Shown here: piece by piece, positions 1 to 8,088 of the stretch
How positions within the stretch are numbered: position 1 is the first letter of the stretch
Layout of the letters: every line of letters starts with the position of its first letter
Assembly: GCF_026340675.1 (NCBI RefSeq)
Contig: NZ_JAPEOX010000001.1
Span: 2,232,001 to 2,296,000, forward strand
From: Streptomyces sp. NBC_01264
GTDB lineage: Bacteria; Actinomycetota; Actinomycetes; Streptomycetales; Streptomycetaceae
Length of the DNA stretch: 64,000 nucleotides
Direction: 5' to 3'
The notes under the pieces: generated by a model
Database searches by the model: none
Seen by the model: the letters and a program-made list of their open reading frames with translations, nothing else
What the model was told of the DNA's origin: nothing
Program-made: the position numbers and the translations under genes

Positions 1-646
1 CCGTCACCTTGTCGAAGTACTCGAAGGCCCGCGCGATCCCCGTCTGGTTGCGCAGGGCCGCCGCGGTGGCCGGATCGGGCAGCAGCATCGGCGCGTAGAT
101 CGGGTGGGCGTCGCCGCCCGACACCTGCGCGGCCCTGCGCACGGCCTCCACGGACCCGCGCTCGGCCGTACCGGCGTCGTACACGCCCGTCAGCTGGACG
201 ACCGTGCACGGAGGCAGCCGGTGCAGGGAGGCGGCCATGTGGATGGTGGAGCGACCCCAGGCCAGGCCCAGTACGTCGCCTTCGTTGACGAGCTCGCCCA
301 GCAGATCGGCGGCCACGGCACCGAGGTTCTCGGGGTCCGGCGCGTCCTCGGTCGCATCGGCCGGGGACTCGACGACCACGGCGTGCCGCAGCCCGTACCG
401 GGCGCGCAGCGCGTCGGACCGCTCCGCGTCCAGCTCCGCCGGTACGCGGATCTCGATGCGTACGAGGTCGCGCTCCAGGGCGGTCTCCAGGACCCGGGCC
501 ACCTTGAAGCGGCTCACGCCGAACTCCTCGGCGATCTGGATCTTGGACTTCCCCTCCAGGTAGAAGCGGCGCGCCATGGCCGCCGCCTGCACCAGCTCCG
601 CGGGTCCCATCCGCAGGGCTGACCGTCCCGCCGACATTGCAGACAC
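1..646 (-). CDS. Sugar-binding transcriptional regulator, SorC/DeoR type (C-terminus off window)
   Basis: The reverse-strand translation opens with an N-terminal helix-turn-helix (about residues 15-60, including KSKIQIAEEFGVSRFKVARV). It continues into a SorC-like effector domain with GLAWGRS and VVQLTGVYD, the region that binds a phosphorylated sugar in this family. The start is the GTG at 646 because AGGAGA lies about 6 bases upstream; an in-frame ATG follows three codons later. The gene runs off the left edge, so the last third is missing. It lies immediately upstream of rpe on the same strand side, which suggests control of pentose or sugar-phosphate genes. The ligand cannot be told from sequence. 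Repeated GTTCA motifs upstream (664-765) could be its own operators. Confidence 0.85.
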   Translation of the reverse strand, partial: MSAMSAGRSALRMGPAELVQAAAMARRFYLEGKSKIQIAEEFGVSRFKVARVLETALERDLVRIEIRVPAELDAERSDALRARYGLRHAVVVESPADATEDAPDPENLGAVAADLLGELVNEGDVLGLAWGRSTIHMAASLHRLPPCTVVQLTGVYDAGTAERGSVEAVRRAAQVSGGDAHPIYAPMLLPDPATAAALRNQTGIARAFEYFDKVT

Positions 647-663
647 CGCGTTCTCCTCACTGC

Positions 664-765
664 TGTTCACACCATCGTGTTCACACTCTCGACTCGCCGT
701 TCATCCTGTCAGATCCGACGGCCGTTGATCAGCCTGGACAGCTCCCGTTCACCGAGCTGTTCACC
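664..765. promoter_or_regulatory. Cluster of GTTCA-type repeats upstream of the SorC-type regulator
   Basis: The gap between rpe and the regulator holds two exact TGTTCACAC copies at 664-672 and 678-686, spaced 14 bases apart. Related CGTTCATCC, CGTTCACC and TGTTCACC motifs lie at about 698, 746 and 758. SorC-family proteins bind repeated sites as tetramers, so this is a plausible autoregulatory region. That role is inference. Confidence 0.35.
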
Positions 766-775
766 AAGCCTTGTT

Positions 776-1462
776 TCAGTGGTTGCAAGCCCAGGGCGCA
801 GCAGCGATCGCCGCACCCGCCTGGTCACGCAGCGTGCGAACGGCTGCCGCCGGATCGACCGCTCCGTATACGGCGCTGCCCGCGACGAACACGTCCGCGC
901 CGGCCTCCGCGCACCGCTCGATGGTCGTGGCGGAGACGCCTCCGTCGACCTGCAGCCACAGCTCCAGACCGTGCCTGGAGATCAGCTCCCGGGTCCGGCG
1001 GATCTTGGGCAGCATGATGTCGAGGAAGGGCTGGCCGCCGAAGCCGGGCTCCACCGTCATGATCAGCAGCATGTCGAGCTCGGGAAGGATGTCCTCGTAC
1101 TGCTCGATGGGCGTCGCCGGCTTCAGCGCCATGGACGCGCGCGCCCCCTTGGCCCGGATCTCCCGCGCGAGCCGCACGGGGGCTGCGGCGGCCTCGGCGT
1201 GGAAGGTCACGGAACCCGCGCCGGCCTCGATGTACTGGGGGGCCCAGCGGTCGGGGTCCTCGATCATCAGGTGCAGATCGAGCGGGATGTCCGTAGCCCG
1301 GCTCAGCGACTCCACGACCGGCACGCCGAGGGTGAGGTTCGGGACGAAGTGATTGTCCATGACGTCGACATGCAGCCAGTCGGCCCCCTGAACGGCCTTC
1401 GCCTCCTCGGCGAGCCGGGCGAAGTCGGCGGACAAGATGCTGGGATTGATCTGAACGGCCAT
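776..1462 (-). CDS. rpe: Ribulose-phosphate 3-epimerase
   Basis: This cytosolic TIM-barrel enzyme interconverts D-ribulose 5-phosphate and D-xylulose 5-phosphate in the pentose phosphate pathway. The 228-residue product has the usual length. The expected metal ligands are visible: H31 and D33 (LHVDVMD), H64 (LDLHLM) and D173 (QVDGG). The phosphate-binding GSAVYG is near the C-terminus. The reading frame stays open upstream to 1663, but that part is low-complexity and derives from the left inverted-repeat arm. The start at 1462 ([14 protein letters not shown]) matches the family N-terminus. Confidence 0.96.
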   Translation of the reverse strand: MAVQINPSILSADFARLAEEAKAVQGADWLHVDVMDNHFVPNLTLGVPVVESLSRATDIPLDLHLMIEDPDRWAPQYIEAGAGSVTFHAEAAAAPVRLAREIRAKGARASMALKPATPIEQYEDILPELDMLLIMTVEPGFGGQPFLDIMLPKIRRTRELISRHGLELWLQVDGGVSATTIERCAEAGADVFVAGSAVYGAVDPAAAVRTLRDQAGAAIAAAPWACNH

Positions 1463-1508
1463 GCCCCAAGCGTGCCATGCCGTCGACGGCTTCCGGCCAC
1501 TACCCCGG

Positions 1509-1876
1509 AAGTGGGGGGTGGGGGTGGGGAGGGCGGTGGTGGGGTGACGGGTTGGGGGCTTGCGCTGCGGGGTGGGCGGGGCGTTGACAGGGTCCGGGGG
1601 GAGGAGGGGGGAGGGGCGGGCCGGTTGGCTGTGCGCAGCCCCCTCCGGCCGGTGGACATCCATGCACCGCCCCGGCAGGACCGTGAGCTCAGCCGGTACG
1701 GAGGCGCGGGGCGGTCAGAGCATCCAGGGCCGGGGGGCTGGACACCCTTCCCGTGACCGTCGACAGCCACTAGGAGCTAGAGGGGGATGAGGACGGCCTC
1801 AGGGTCGGGGGGCGCGACAGATCGCTACACACTCCCACTCGGCTAAGCGACTACCCACCGTCCGTGGCTGATCTAG
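1509..1876 (-). repeat. Left arm of long inverted repeat flanking the VOC gene
   Basis: This 368-base non-coding stretch fills the rpe upstream region (gap 1463-1941). It is a close inverted copy of 2687-3212. Shared runs, read on the plus strand here and the minus strand there, include GTCGACAGCCACTAGGAGC, GGCTAAGCGACTACCCACC and AGATCGCTACACACTCCC. The outer end starts in a G-rich run near 1509 and the inner end stops at GCTGATCTAG (1867-1876). I see no conserved ORF in it. It may be part of a mobile cassette or a duplicated intergenic element. The similarity is direct observation; the origin is inference. Confidence 0.85.
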
Positions 1877-1905
1877 AAGGGTGCGAGAGGGAGAGGTAAT
1901 CAAGT

Positions 1906-1941
1906 TTGACTAGCTGGGGTGGATGGTCCTACGGTCGGAGG
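1906..1941 (+). promoter_or_regulatory. Candidate leaderless promoter of the VOC gene
   Basis: TTGACT at 1906-1911 is followed after 18 bases by TACGGT at 1930-1935, which fits the Streptomyces vegetative -10 pattern TAnnnT. The ATG at 1942 begins 7 bases after the end of the -10 hexamer, so transcription should start on or next to the start codon. The GGAGG directly abutting the ATG is too close to act as a normal ribosome binding site. Confidence 0.5.
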
Positions 1942-2712
1942 ATGAGCGAGAAGCTGGCGGCAATACTCCCGTGCAGGTCCATCCCCGAGACAGTCGACTT
2001 CTACAAGGCCCTGGGTTTCGAGGTCACGTTCTATCAAGAACGTCCGTACGCCTATGCCATCGTGCGGCACGGTGACGTCGAGTTGCAGTTCATGGCGATA
2101 AAGGGCTTCGAGCCGGCCGCATCGTACGGCGCTTGCTACATCACGACCGACGACGTGGACGGTCTGTACGCGAAGTTCCGTAGCGGACTGAAGCGAGAAC
2201 TGGGCAAGATCCCGACCCGTGGCCTCCCCCGCATCGGTCCGCTGAAGGACACGACCTACGGGGTGCGGCAGTTCATCATGGCCGACCCGGGTGGCAACAG
2301 CATTCGCATCGGCCAACCGATCAGCGAAGACCTCCACCACTCCCCGGTTCCGAAGGAACCGGTGGCGAAGGCCCTCCACATGGCCTCATTGCTCGGCGAT
2401 TCCAAAGAGGACTACCCGGCCGCCGCCAAGATCCTCGACCGCCTCCTTTCCACCGACGTCCCTCCCCCGGCCCGCGTCAAAGCCCTCATCCTCCGCGCCG
2501 CCATGGCAGTCCACCTGGACGACACCGACCTAGCCGCCCGCCTACTCTCCGAGGCCGACCAGATCCCCCTCCCGGCCGCTGACCGCACCTCCCTGGCCGA
2601 CGACCTCCTCCGCGCCGAGGATCTCCGAGACAACCTCCCTCACACCCCGCCCAATTCATCCAATTCGTCCAATTCAGCCAGTTCAGCTAGATCAGCCACG
2701 GCCGGTGGGTAG
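1942..2712 (+). CDS. VOC-family (glyoxalase/bleomycin-resistance-like) protein with helical C-terminal extension
   Basis: The first ~130 residues form a vicinal-oxygen-chelate fold: IPETVDFYKALGF, then RHGDVELQFMA, then a second module with DDVDGLYAKF and ADPGGNSIRIG. This layout resembles bleomycin-binding resistance proteins. Residues ~135-225 form a TPR-like helical region (AAKILDRLL, ALILRAAMAV). A low-complexity Ser/Asn tail is encoded by 9-base repeats around 2651-2690. The final codons and the TAG stop lie inside the right inverted-repeat arm. It is the only gene in the cassette. Its first half is less GC-rich by eye than its neighbours, which hints at transfer. Substrate and resistance function are unknown. 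Confidence 0.75.
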   Translation: MSEKLAAILPCRSIPETVDFYKALGFEVTFYQERPYAYAIVRHGDVELQFMAIKGFEPAASYGACYITTDDVDGLYAKFRSGLKRELGKIPTRGLPRIGPLKDTTYGVRQFIMADPGGNSIRIGQPISEDLHHSPVPKEPVAKALHMASLLGDSKEDYPAAAKILDRLLSTDVPPPARVKALILRAAMAVHLDDTDLAARLLSEADQIPLPAADRTSLADDLLRAEDLRDNLPHTPPNSSNSSNSASSARSATAGG

Positions 2713-3212
2713 TCGCTTAGCCGAGCGGGAGTGTGTAGCGATCTATCGCGCCCACCGACTCTGAGGGGCTTCTCGTCCCCCTCTCGCTCCTAGTGGCTGT
2801 CGACCGTCACGGGAAGGGTGTCCGGACGCCCGGCCCTGGATGCTCTGATCGCCCCGCGCCTCTGTGCTGGCTGAGGTCACGGTCCTGCCGGGGCCGTGTC
2901 CAGATGCCCACCGGCCACAGGCAGGCTGCGCCTCTCCGGCCTGCCCGCCCCTCCCCACTCGTCCCTCCCGGCCGTTCCCCGGGGGGATCCCGGAAGTCTT
3001 GTGGCGTTTCGGGGTGGGCCGGTCGGTCAAGGGTGGCCGAAGGCCATCGCGAAGCGACGCGACCGCAGGGAGCGCCCTTGAGGGACCGGCCCACCCCGAA
3101 AGGACACTGGACTGCCGGGCTCCCCCCGGACCCTGTCAACGCCCCCGCCCACCCCGCAGCCCAAGCCCCCAACCCGTCACCCCACCACCGCCCTCCCCAC
3201 CCCTACCCCCCA
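2687..3212 (+). repeat. Right arm of long inverted repeat flanking the VOC gene
   Basis: This is the inverted partner of 1509-1876. It is longer (526 bases) because a roughly 160-base insertion splits it; the nested palindrome is listed separately. Its inner edge, CTAGATCAGCCACG at 2687, overlaps the last codons of the VOC gene. Its outer edge covers the last codons and stop of the WYL regulator. Together with the nested insertion it accounts for the whole gap 2713-3202. A smaller near-palindrome, GCGATCTATCGC, and a GAGGGG/CCCCTC hairpin sit near 2740-2790. No ORF in it looks protein-like. Confidence 0.85.
2989..3122. repeat. Nested palindromic (MITE-like) element inside the right arm
   Basis: TTTCGGGGTGGGCCGGTC at 3007-3024 is matched by its reverse complement at 3084-3101. 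The arms extend inward (GTCAAGGG against CCCTTGA) and, less perfectly, outward to about 2989 and 3122. The corresponding position in the left arm lacks this block and reads straight through. This is therefore a separate insertion into one arm, with the hairpin shape of a non-autonomous element. No transposase is present. Confidence 0.6.
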
Positions 3213-4183
3213 CCCCCGTAACGCGCCGCAACCGCCTCAGCCCGCTCCCGCAGCAGCGTGCGCAGCGACTCCGGTGCCAGGGCTTCGCCGTCCGTGCCGA
3301 GCTGCCACAGTGCCCACTGGGCATGTCGGGAATCCTGGAAGGTCACCTCCAGGCGCAGCCAGCCCTCCGCGTCGGCGTCGGGCTCCTCCGCGCGGACCGC
3401 CAGTGCCGTGTTCAGCAGGTCCTCCCTGCGCGCCGGGTTCACCCGGAGCAGCACGGCGATGTGGTCGCCGCCGGACAGGAACTGCGCGGAGCGTTCCTGC
3501 CAGATCCGGTCCAGATCGACCCGGTTCGGCCGCTCCGCCGCCTCCGGGAGTTCCTCGGCGGCCAGCACGCGCGACAGCCGGTACGTGCGGTCCTCACCGG
3601 ACCTCGTGGCCAGCAAGTAGCCCCGGTCCCGTACGGTGACCAGCCCTATCGGGTCCACCGTCCGCCACTGCGGCGTCCCGCCCGCGGCCGCGTAGTGGAT
3701 CCGCAGCTTGTGTCCGGCGAGCACCGCGCGGCGTACCTCGGTCATCGTGGTGCCGGGTACCTCCTCGGCGACCAGCCGGCGCGAGAGCAGGTCGCCCTCC
3801 GGGTCGACGAGAAAGCGCTGGGCCGCGTCATGCGCGACGGCCCGATGGCTCTCGGGCAGCGCGTCGACCACCTTCCGCATCGCCGAAGCGAGCGCCGGTC
3901 CCAGGCCGAACACCTGCTCACCGCGTCCCGATCCGGCGGCCAGCAGGGCGAGGGTCTCCTCGTGGTTCACGCCGGTGAGCTCGGTGCGGAATCCGGGCGA
4001 CAACGCGAAGCCGCCGTGCCGGCCGCGTTCGGCGTAGACCGGGACCCCGGCCGCCGACAGCGCCTCGATGTCGCGCAGCACCGTACGGGTGGACACCTCC
4101 AGCTCGCCGGCCAGTGCGTCCGCGGTCAGCCGACCGCGCTGACGCAGCAGCAGCACGAGCGAGACCAGCCGATCTGCGCGCAT
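3203..4183 (-). CDS. WYL-domain (YafY-type) transcriptional regulator
   Basis: Residues 1-60 form a DeoR/HTH-11-like winged helix (LTADALAGELEVSTRTVLRDIEAL). The middle and C-terminal parts carry a WYL effector-sensing domain (LRIHYAAAGGTPQWRTVDPIGLV, RGYLLATRSGEDRTYRLSRV) and a WCX-like tail. The 326-residue length is typical. It is divergent from the RidA-family gene across a 114-base gap that contains a near-palindrome, so regulation of itself and that gene is likely. The last codons (GGGG) and the TAG stop lie within the right inverted-repeat arm, so the original C-terminus may have been altered by the insertion. The effector is unknown. Confidence 0.88.
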   Translation of the reverse strand: MRADRLVSLVLLLRQRGRLTADALAGELEVSTRTVLRDIEALSAAGVPVYAERGRHGGFALSPGFRTELTGVNHEETLALLAAGSGRGEQVFGLGPALASAMRKVVDALPESHRAVAHDAAQRFLVDPEGDLLSRRLVAEEVPGTTMTEVRRAVLAGHKLRIHYAAAGGTPQWRTVDPIGLVTVRDRGYLLATRSGEDRTYRLSRVLAAEELPEAAERPNRVDLDRIWQERSAQFLSGGDHIAVLLRVNPARREDLLNTALAVRAEEPDADAEGWLRLEVTFQDSRHAQWALWQLGTDGEALAPESLRTLLRERAEAVAARYGGGG

Positions 4184-4189
4184 GAAAAA

Positions 4190-4222
4190 ACTCTATCGGA
4201 ATACATGACAGAGGGTGTCGTG
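4190..4222 (-). promoter_or_regulatory. WYL-gene promoter and candidate operator
   Basis: On the minus strand, TAGAGT (4195-4190) lies 6 bases before the WYL ATG, a layout typical of leaderless Streptomyces transcripts. Just upstream is a 7-bp near-perfect inverted repeat with a 5-base spacer: CATGACA (4204-4210) and TGTCGTG (4216-4222). It overlaps the promoter spacer and -35 region, as expected for an autoregulated, divergently acting repressor. Confidence 0.4.
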
Positions 4223-4297
4223 ATTCATTGCGAAGCTCTTCATCACAAGGTCTTACGGGCCCAACAGGGCCCTGCACAACGACAGATGGAGCTGGAC

Positions 4298-4699
4298 ATG
4301 GCAATCCACCGCACCCCCGTCAACCCCGTGACCTGGTCCGTCGACATGGGCTTCAACCAGGGCGAGGTCGTCTCCGGCCACACCCGGACCCTCTACATCT
4401 CGGGCCAGACCGCGATGAGCGCCGACGGCAAGCCCGAGCACGACGGTGACATGGCGGCGCAGCTGGCGCTGAGCATCGACAACGTGGAGGCCGTGCTCGC
4501 CGAGGCGGGCATGTCGCTCGCGAACCTGGTCCGGCTCAACGTCTACACGACCGACGTCGACCTGCTCTTCCGGCACTACGGCGAGCTGGCGTCCCGGCTG
4601 GGCGCCGCACAGGTGGCGCCGACCACCACCATGCTCGGGGTGACGCGGCTGGCGATCCCCGGCCAGTTGGTGGAGCTGGAGGGCACCGCCGTCGCATGA
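4298..4699 (+). CDS. RidA-family (YjgF/YER057c/UK114) protein
   Basis: This 133-residue protein has the small chorismate-mutase-like trimeric fold of RidA-family reactive enamine/imine deaminases. Family features include LYISGQTAMSADG near residue 30, NVEAVLAEAGMSLANLVRLNVYTTD, and the C-terminal LVELEGTAVA. The usual catalytic Arg region appears modified: the segment before the C-terminus reads TTTMLGVTRLAIPGQLVELE, with an Arg in VTRL. It may be an enamine deaminase or a divergent paralogue. ATG 4298 is chosen because GGAG lies 6 bases upstream; an ATG at 4286 is the alternative. The gene is divergent from the WYL regulator. Confidence 0.88.
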   Translation: MAIHRTPVNPVTWSVDMGFNQGEVVSGHTRTLYISGQTAMSADGKPEHDGDMAAQLALSIDNVEAVLAEAGMSLANLVRLNVYTTDVDLLFRHYGELASRLGAAQVAPTTTMLGVTRLAIPGQLVELEGTAVA

Positions 4700-4776
4700 C
4701 GCTCCGCTCCCGGACCCCCGGCCTCCCGGGCCGGGGCGACCCCCCCGGCCCGCCCCGCCCCCGCTACCCAGTCCCC

Positions 4777-6231
4777 CTACCCAGTCCTCCGGATCAGCGC
4801 CAGATACATCGCGTCCGTCCCGTGCAGGTGCGGCCACAGCTGCACGTCCGGGCCGTCGCCCAGGGCCGGGACCTCCTGCATGTACGGTCGCGCGTCGATC
4901 AGTTCCGCGGCGATCGGGGCCGCACCGGCGCCCCGGCCCTTCAGTACGTCCTCCACCACCACCCGGGTCTCCGCCAGGTGCGGCGAGCACGTCGCGTAGC
5001 CCACCACGCCGCCCACCCGGACGGCCGAGAGCGCCTCGCGCAGCAGCCCGCGCTGGAGCGGTGCGAAGCTCTCCAGGTCCTCCGGGCGGCGGCGCCAGCG
5101 CGCCTCCGGGCGGCGGCGCAGCGCGCCGAGGCCCGAGCAGGGCACGTCCATCAGAACGCGGTCGAAGGAGCCCGGCAGCCACGGCGGGCGCGTTCCGTCG
5201 GCCGTGATGACCTGGTAGGGGCCCGGGTTGCCGGCGAGCGCGCGCTCGACCAGCCGGGCCCGGTGGGGCTGCTTCTCGGAGGCCAGCAGGAACGCCCCGC
5301 GCTGGGCGGCGAGCGCCGCGAGCAGCGCGGCCTTGCCGCCCGGTCCGGCGCATCCGTCCAGCCAGCGCTCGTCACGGCCCTCGACGGGGACGGCCGCCAG
5401 GGCCATCGCCACGAGCTGGCTGCCTTCGTCCTGGACACCGGCGCGACCTTCGCGCACCGCTTCCAGCGCACCCGGTTCGCCGCCCTCGGCCATCCGGACC
5501 GCGTACGGGGACCAGCGTCCGGGCAGCGCCGAGTCCTCGCCCACCGCCTCCAGCAGTTCCTGGGCCGTGGACCGTCCGGGCCGTGCCACGAGGGTGACCT
5601 CGGGCCGTTCGTTGTCGGCCTCCAGCAGGTCCTCGATCCCGGCCCGGCCGCCGCCGAGGGAGTCCCACAGGGCGCTGACGACCCACCTCGGGTGCGAGTG
5701 GAAGACCGCGAGGTGTTCCTCGGCATCGTCCTCGTACGGCGGGGCGACCTTCTCAAGCCACCCCTCCAGGTCGTGCGCGGAGATCTTCCGCAGCACCGCG
5801 TTGACGAACTTCGCCCGCCCGTCGCCGAGCACCACCCGGGCCAGCTCCACGCTCGCGGACACCGCCGCGTGGGTGGGGATCCGGGTCCCGAGCAGCTGGT
5901 GCGCGCCGAGCGAGAGCACGTCGAGCACCGGCGGGTCGACCTCGCGCAGGGGCCGGTCGATGCAGGCCTTGATGACCGCGTCGTACGTGCCCTGGCGGCG
6001 CAGGGTCCCGTAGACGAGCTCGGTGGCCAGCGCCGCGTCCCGCGCCTGGAAGGTCTCGTCCTTGCGTGCCTTCTTCAGCAGCGGGGGCAGCACGAGGTTC
6101 GCGTACGCGTCACGCTCGTCCACCGCCCGCAGCACCTCGAAGGCCAGCATCCGGACGGGGTCCTTCTTGGGCCTGCGGTACGGCTTGGCCGTCTTGCCGG
6201 GCTTGCCGCCGCTCTTGGGCTGTTCGCTCAC
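4777..6231 (-). CDS. rsmB: 16S rRNA (cytosine-967-C5)-methyltransferase RsmB
   Basis: This enzyme methylates C967 of 16S rRNA using S-adenosylmethionine. An N-terminal NusB-like RNA-binding domain (about residues 25-160) precedes a Rossmann methyltransferase domain with the SAM loop LDGCAGPGGKAALLA. It carries the two conserved cysteines of the family, in DVPCSGLGALRRRPEARWR and in YATCSPH. The 484-residue length is normal for actinobacteria, and the basic N-terminal extension is typical. It lies 88 bases downstream of fmt on the same strand, a pairing (fmt-rsmB) widespread in bacteria. Confidence 0.95.
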   Translation of the reverse strand: MSEQPKSGGKPGKTAKPYRRPKKDPVRMLAFEVLRAVDERDAYANLVLPPLLKKARKDETFQARDAALATELVYGTLRRQGTYDAVIKACIDRPLREVDPPVLDVLSLGAHQLLGTRIPTHAAVSASVELARVVLGDGRAKFVNAVLRKISAHDLEGWLEKVAPPYEDDAEEHLAVFHSHPRWVVSALWDSLGGGRAGIEDLLEADNERPEVTLVARPGRSTAQELLEAVGEDSALPGRWSPYAVRMAEGGEPGALEAVREGRAGVQDEGSQLVAMALAAVPVEGRDERWLDGCAGPGGKAALLAALAAQRGAFLLASEKQPHRARLVERALAGNPGPYQVITADGTRPPWLPGSFDRVLMDVPCSGLGALRRRPEARWRRRPEDLESFAPLQRGLLREALSAVRVGGVVGYATCSPHLAETRVVVEDVLKGRGAGAAPIAAELIDARPYMQEVPALGDGPDVQLWPHLHGTDAMYLALIRRTG

Positions 6232-6319
6232 GTGAAAGGTGCTCCGGATTTACGTAACGCTGAAGGACAAAACAAACACAACAACGACAACAGGACAGAA
6301 AGAACGACTACTACGAAAA

Positions 6320-7264
6320 TCAGCCTACGTCGGTCGCGCCCAGCCGCTCGCCGGGGGCGATCCGCACCCCGCGCGCCCAGTCGGCGGCCTTCATCGGCTT
6401 CTTGCCCTGCGGCTGCACCCAGAGCAGTTCCACGGCGTGCGAGCCGGTGCCGACGTAGACGTTGTTCTTGCCCACGCCCAGGTCACCCGGCGCGAGGTCC
6501 GTCCGGTCCGCGACCGGCGTCACCGAGACCAGCTTGAGCCGCTCCCCCCGGAAGACCGTCCACGCGCCCGGCGCCGGGGTGCAGCCGCGCACCAGCCGGT
6601 CGACGCGCATCGCGGGCGCCTTCCAGTCGACCCGGGCGTCCTCGACGGTGATCTTCGGCGCGAGCGAGATCCCGTCGGCGGGCTGCTCCACCGCGCGCAG
6701 GGTGCCGTCCTCGATGCCGTCCATGGTGGCGACCAGCAGCCCGGAGCCGGCGAAGGCCAGGCGGGTCAGCAGGTCACCGCTGGTGTCGGTGGGCCGGATC
6801 TCCTCGGTGAGGATCCCGAAGACCGGGCCGGTGTCCAGCCCCTCCTCGATCCGGAAGGTGGAGGCACCGGTGACCTCGTCCCCCGCCATGATCGACTGCT
6901 GCACGGGCGCGGCGCCGCGCCACGCGGGCAGCAGCGAGAAGTGCAGGTTGACCCAGCCGTGCTTGGGGATGTCCAGGGCGCCCTTGGGAATCAGTGCGCC
7001 GTACGCGACCACCGGACAGCAGTCGGGGCCGATCTCCCTCAACCGGGCCTGGAACTCCGGGTCGCGCGGCCGGGCCGGCTTGAGCACCTCGATGCCGGCT
7101 TCCTCGGCGCGCTCGGCGACGGGGCTGGCGACGAGGCGACGGCCCCGGCCGGCCGGCGCGTCGGGCCGGGTGACGACGGCGGCGACCTCGTGGCGCCCGG
7201 AGGCGATCAGAGCGTCCAGGGCGGGCACGGCGACCTCGGGGGTGCCTGCGAAGACGAGCTTCAC
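6320..7264 (-). CDS. fmt: Methionyl-tRNA formyltransferase
   Basis: Fmt formylates Met-tRNA(fMet) with 10-formyl-tetrahydrofolate to make the initiator. The 314-residue protein shows the Rossmann catalytic domain starting [16 protein letters not shown], the signature [15 protein letters not shown] with its catalytic Asn/His surroundings, and DTGPVF. A C-terminal OB-like domain starts near residue 210. Only start codon and length consistent with the family: ATG 7264. It sits upstream of rsmB in an apparent two-gene operon. The spacer between them is unusually A/T-rich (see findings). Confidence 0.96.
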   Translation of the reverse strand: MKLVFAGTPEVAVPALDALIASGRHEVAAVVTRPDAPAGRGRRLVASPVAERAEEAGIEVLKPARPRDPEFQARLREIGPDCCPVVAYGALIPKGALDIPKHGWVNLHFSLLPAWRGAAPVQQSIMAGDEVTGASTFRIEEGLDTGPVFGILTEEIRPTDTSGDLLTRLAFAGSGLLVATMDGIEDGTLRAVEQPADGISLAPKITVEDARVDWKAPAMRVDRLVRGCTPAPGAWTVFRGERLKLVSVTPVADRTDLAPGDLGVGKNNVYVGTGSHAVELLWVQPQGKKPMKAADWARGVRIAPGERLGATDVG

Positions 7265-7525
7265 TGGGGTCTACCTCGCTATCTCGGCTGTCAGCAGCAC
7301 ATCAGTCTATGGTCTGTCCGGCCACGGTCCCACCTGCGTCGCACCGCCCGCCCGAGGGGGCGTACGCACACACGCGCGCTCCTCGCATATGCCGACACGC
7401 CCCCACAGCGTGACCTGGCCACCGGGTAGCGCGTTGGTCAAGAGAGATTGACCGAAACGGGCCGCGAAACAGAACGGTGTCTGCGGCCCTATCCGCTCTT
7501 CAGCACCGGTTCGAGAGGCTTCTTC

Positions 7526-8053
7526 ATGGCCGACCACGCCACCCACGACGCCCAAGCACGGGCCAGCCTGCACCTCCTGGTGCGGGACATCGAGCGGGTT
7601 CGCCGGCAGGTGGATGCTCTGCGTACGCTCACCGCCCAGCTCGGCAACGTCTACCGCCCGCGCCGCTCCGGCCCGTCCACGGGCTTCGTCGTCTACGGCC
7701 GGGCACCCGCGCCCACCGTCCGCCTCGCCCAGGAGCTGCGGGACAGCGTCGAGACGCTGGTCACCGCCGCGGTGGACTTCGACCGCTCGCTCGGCTTCTC
7801 GTGGGACGCGGTCGGCTCGGCGCTCGGTGTCACCAAGCAGGCCGTCCACCGCCGCTACGGTGCCCGGCGGGCGCAGAGCGCCGAGGCCGCCGAGCGGGAG
7901 CCGCTGGCCGAGGGCACGACGACCACGACGACGACCCGGACGCTGGGCCCCCTGCCCACCATCCCGGCCGCGCGCTCGGTGCCCCCGCAGCCGGTCCGCG
8001 AGGAGGCGGGCGCCTCCCGCCCCGCCGCCTTCCCCGGCCCCCGCAACGGCTGA
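7526..8053 (+). CDS. Conserved hypothetical protein with helix-turn-helix segment
   Basis: This 175-residue protein has a first half predicted helical ([25 protein letters not shown]). A helix-turn-helix follows at about residues 90-112 ([22 protein letters not shown]), resembling sigma-factor region 4 or AsnC-type motifs. The tail is Thr/Pro/Ala-rich and probably disordered. ATG 7526 is preceded by GAGAGG at 7 bases; an upstream in-frame extension to 7448 looks non-coding. The gene is divergent from fmt and convergent with priA. A GGTCAA-N6-TTGACC palindrome at 7436-7453 lies upstream. A DNA-binding role is likely but the target is unknown. Confidence 0.75.
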   Translation: MADHATHDAQARASLHLLVRDIERVRRQVDALRTLTAQLGNVYRPRRSGPSTGFVVYGRAPAPTVRLAQELRDSVETLVTAAVDFDRSLGFSWDAVGSALGVTKQAVHRRYGARRAQSAEAAEREPLAEGTTTTTTTRTLGPLPTIPAARSVPPQPVREEAGASRPAAFPGPRNG

Positions 8054-8088
8054 CCCCCGGCCGCCGGGACGCCGACCCCCGACGACCC

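Noticed and set aside
2743..3172. Several short ORFs in the right inverted-repeat arm
   Set aside because: They are Pro/Arg/Gly-rich, interrupted relative to the left arm by the nested hairpin, and have no start context; the stretch is repeat DNA.
7436..7453. GGTCAA-N6-TTGACC palindrome upstream of the small HTH gene, with TTGACC as a -35
   Set aside because: No acceptable -10 follows at 16-19 bases, so I do not call a promoter; it is only mentioned as a possible operator.
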